Of a stretch of DNA of 6,259 nt, positions 4,877-6,259 are shown piece after piece. The DNA is from Bacteroidales bacterium (GTDB taxonomy: Bacteria; Bacteroidota; Bacteroidia; Bacteroidales; JAOZVK01): assembly GCA_029938185.1 (NCBI GenBank), contig JAOZVK010000351.1, forward strand, positions 1 to 6,259, given 5' to 3'. The position numbers and the translations under genes are program-made. The notes below the pieces were generated by a model, which was not told the origin of the DNA, made no database searches, and saw nothing but the letters and a program-made list of their open reading frames with translations. Each line of letters starts with the position of its first letter. Positions within the stretch are counted from its first letter, which is position 1.

Positions 4877-5986
4877 TATTGACGAAAAAATTGGTTTTGG
4901 AATAATTATACTTTTCATACTTTCTAGTATATACAAATCGGTCATACCACTAATAAAGTCAGTAATGATTTGTATTTCATTTGTTTCTGATTTATAAAAT
5001 TCGTGCATATTTTCAATATATCTACCAAAAGCTTTGTCAATATTTGCAACTTTATTTTGATAAGCCAAATAGTCTTTTCCTAGTTTATCGTAAAGAATAA
5101 TTAAATAATCGAATACAGTATTTATTATTTTATCTGCAAATGGTTTGTAATCTAATCGTTTATTATGGTAATATATCTTATTATAATTAAAATTTTTAAG
5201 AATTTTTATTAGATTAAATTTTTCATCAGAAAATCCAATGGTATCACTATCTTTCGAATTATCAATTATATCATTTATAAAAAAATCAATTATATCGCTA
5301 TTAGTGACTCCAATTTTTTCTATTATTTCTTTTGGAATATCATTTCTTGTAATAAAACCAGCTACAATAGCATCTTCAATATCTCTTCCTAAATATGCTA
5401 TTTTATCTGAAAATCTTACAATGCAACCTTCGTATGATGATGGTTTTACTTTTCTGTTTATAATATTGTCTATGTCGTTTATAGTCTCGCTTGGTTTTAA
5501 GTATTGCTCATAACTTTCGCCATTGTGCGTAATTATTCCATCTTTTACACCATATGTTAAATTAAGTCCTTTTCCATTGTTAGCCAAATATTCAACAACT
5601 CTATAACTATTTATTTCATGTATAAATGCATTACCGCCTCCAAGTCTTTTATTTATAATATATTCGCCATCATGCCCAAATGGTGGATGCCCCAAATCGT
5701 GTCCTAATCCAATAGCAAAAGCCATTTCGTGATCTAATTCCCAACCATTCAAACTAAGTCCTTTGCATATTGTTGCGGCAATAGTTGCTACATGCATAAC
5801 ATGCTCTATACGTGTGCATACATGATCATTTTGAGGTGCAAAAAAAACTTGAGTTTTGTGTTTTAGTCTTCTAAAAGGCATTGAATGTATAATTGCAGTT
5901 TGGTCACGAAAAAAATCGCCTCTATATTTTGCATGCTTTTCTCTACTACGCTTTGTGTATTGTGAATATGGTAATGGATTTTTCAT
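4874..5986 (-). CDS. dgt: HD-domain deoxynucleoside triphosphate triphosphohydrolase (dGTPase-like)
   Basis: A 370-residue protein that hydrolyses dNTPs, classically dGTP, to the nucleoside and triphosphate in the cytoplasm. The N-terminus (RDQTAIIHSMPFRRLKHKTQ, about 28-46) is the family's conserved opening. The metal-binding HD set is complete: H62 in TRIEHVMHVATIA, H96-D97 in GLGHDLGHPPFGHDG, and D194 in VRFSDKIAYLGRDIEDA. H154 in GIITHNGES and the C-terminal FISGMTDLYILE (344-355) are also family hallmarks. The length fits the shorter bacterial dGTPase types. The stop codon lies inside a dispersed repeat, so the last few residues (FSSI) may have been altered by its insertion. Most such enzymes are housekeeping; some dGTPases also act in phage defence by draining dNTPs, and nothing here decides between the two. 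Its start is preceded by an A/T-rich leader without a Shine-Dalgarno sequence. Confidence 0.9.
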   Translation of the reverse strand: MKNPLPYSQYTKRSREKHAKYRGDFFRDQTAIIHSMPFRRLKHKTQVFFAPQNDHVCTRIEHVMHVATIAATICKGLSLNGWELDHEMAFAIGLGHDLGHPPFGHDGEYIINKRLGGGNAFIHEINSYRVVEYLANNGKGLNLTYGVKDGIITHNGESYEQYLKPSETINDIDNIINRKVKPSSYEGCIVRFSDKIAYLGRDIEDAIVAGFITRNDIPKEIIEKIGVTNSDIIDFFINDIIDNSKDSDTIGFSDEKFNLIKILKNFNYNKIYYHNKRLDYKPFADKIINTVFDYLIILYDKLGKDYLAYQNKVANIDKAFGRYIENMHEFYKSETNEIQIITDFISGMTDLYILESMKSIIIPKPIFSSI

Positions 5987-6001
5987 TTTGTAAAAGAGTT
6001 T

Positions 6002-6143
6002 TTAGGTTGAACAATATTGTCTACTAAAATAAAGTCTTTGATATATTTTATATTTCTTACGTAAGCATCTATAATTATAATAGATAAGTTTTTTATGGTC
6101 ATAGTTGATTAGTTTACTTTTAAACCTATCATTATATTTATCT
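6002..6143 (-). other. Leader of the dgt-like gene, with a possible frameshifted small ORF
   Basis: Between the dgt-like start and the upstream HTH fragment, one frame stays open for about 45 codons to a TAA at 6002-6004, reading KYNDRFKSKLINYDHKKLIY then YNYRCLRKKYKIYQRLYFSR. It could be the true C-terminal part of the upstream HTH protein after a one-base shift near 6140. Another frame has a 39-codon ORF starting MTIKNLSIIIIDAYV and ending in an ATGA overlap with the dgt-like start. Neither is convincing on length, and no clear Bacteroidota promoter (TTTG and TAnnTTTG) is visible. Confidence 0.2.
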
Positions 6144-6259
6144 ATCAAGTATTTTGTCAATCTTATCAAGACTTATTTTAAAGATATCAGATATTTCTTT
6201 TTTACTTTTATTCTCTACATGGTATAGTATGATGACTTTAGATGTTAAGTTTGCTTGCT
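6138..6259 (-). CDS. C-terminal end of a small helix-turn-helix-like protein (partial)
   Basis: An open frame enters from the right edge and ends at TAA (6138-6140) after 39 codons. It reads SKVIILYHVENKSKKEISDI and then FKISLDKIDKILDR. The pattern of a helix, KSKKEISDIFKIS and then LDKIDKIL resembles a sigma-region-4-like or resolvase-like helix-turn-helix in which the second helix reads DNA. The rest of the protein is outside the window, so the family cannot be named. It points in the same direction as the dgt-like gene, about 150 bases upstream of it. Confidence 0.55.
   Translation of the reverse strand, partial: QANLTSKVIILYHVENKSKKEISDIFKISLDKIDKILDR

Noticed and set aside
5238..5513. 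Plus-strand ORF of 91 codons
   Set aside because: It is antisense to conserved dGTPase residues. Its hydrophobic look comes from the complement of a charged A-rich coding strand.

Overview
The window is very AT-rich and looks like a piece of a Bacteroidota genome. Genes lack Shine-Dalgarno sequences, there are Bacteroidota-type dispersed repeats, and the protein families present (DUF6922 plus AbiEii pair, dGTPase, parallel beta-helix secreted protein) fit that phylum. This is an inference from style, not a phylogenetic placement.

Left part (about 88-1624): a tightly packed plus-strand unit of three reading frames. The first, 88-608, is a protein of unknown function broken by two apparent single-base insertions. 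It meets a DUF6922-type antitoxin (608-913) in a TAATG stop/start overlap. That in turn overlaps an AbiEii/AbiGii-type nucleotidyltransferase toxin (868-1503) by 46 bases. The toxin stop runs straight into a ~120-base imperfect palindrome (1501-1624), and an ORF-less group II intron (1625-1987) with a textbook domain V sits directly after it.

Middle part (about 1988-3960): a two-gene operon of an ABC/OLD-like AAA ATPase (2102-3343) and a small PD-(D/E)XK nuclease-like protein (3340-3837), joined by an ATGA overlap. This looks like a compact ATPase-nuclease defence module. It is followed by a second copy of the imperfect palindrome (3838-3960). The two copies share sequence and show compensatory base changes in their stems, so the folded form matters. 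Each is placed at the 3' end of a defence-type gene unit, which suggests a cassette-like (attC-like) array. No integrase is in the window.

Right part (about 3991-4873): decayed DNA. A secreted beta-helix protein gene is split by a ~103-base insertion flanked by TA. A second copy of the same small repeat lies at 4808-4876, where it supplies the stop codon of the minus-strand gene next to it. The stretch between holds only short inverted repeats and possible gene remnants.

Right end: a complete minus-strand HD-domain dNTP triphosphohydrolase (dgt-like, 4874-5986) and, upstream of it, the C-terminal end of a small helix-turn-helix-like protein that runs off the window.

The most interesting points are the ATPase plus PD-(D/E)XK pair, the covarying palindromes that bound the defence units, and the minimal group II intron placed exactly at the edge of one of these palindromes.
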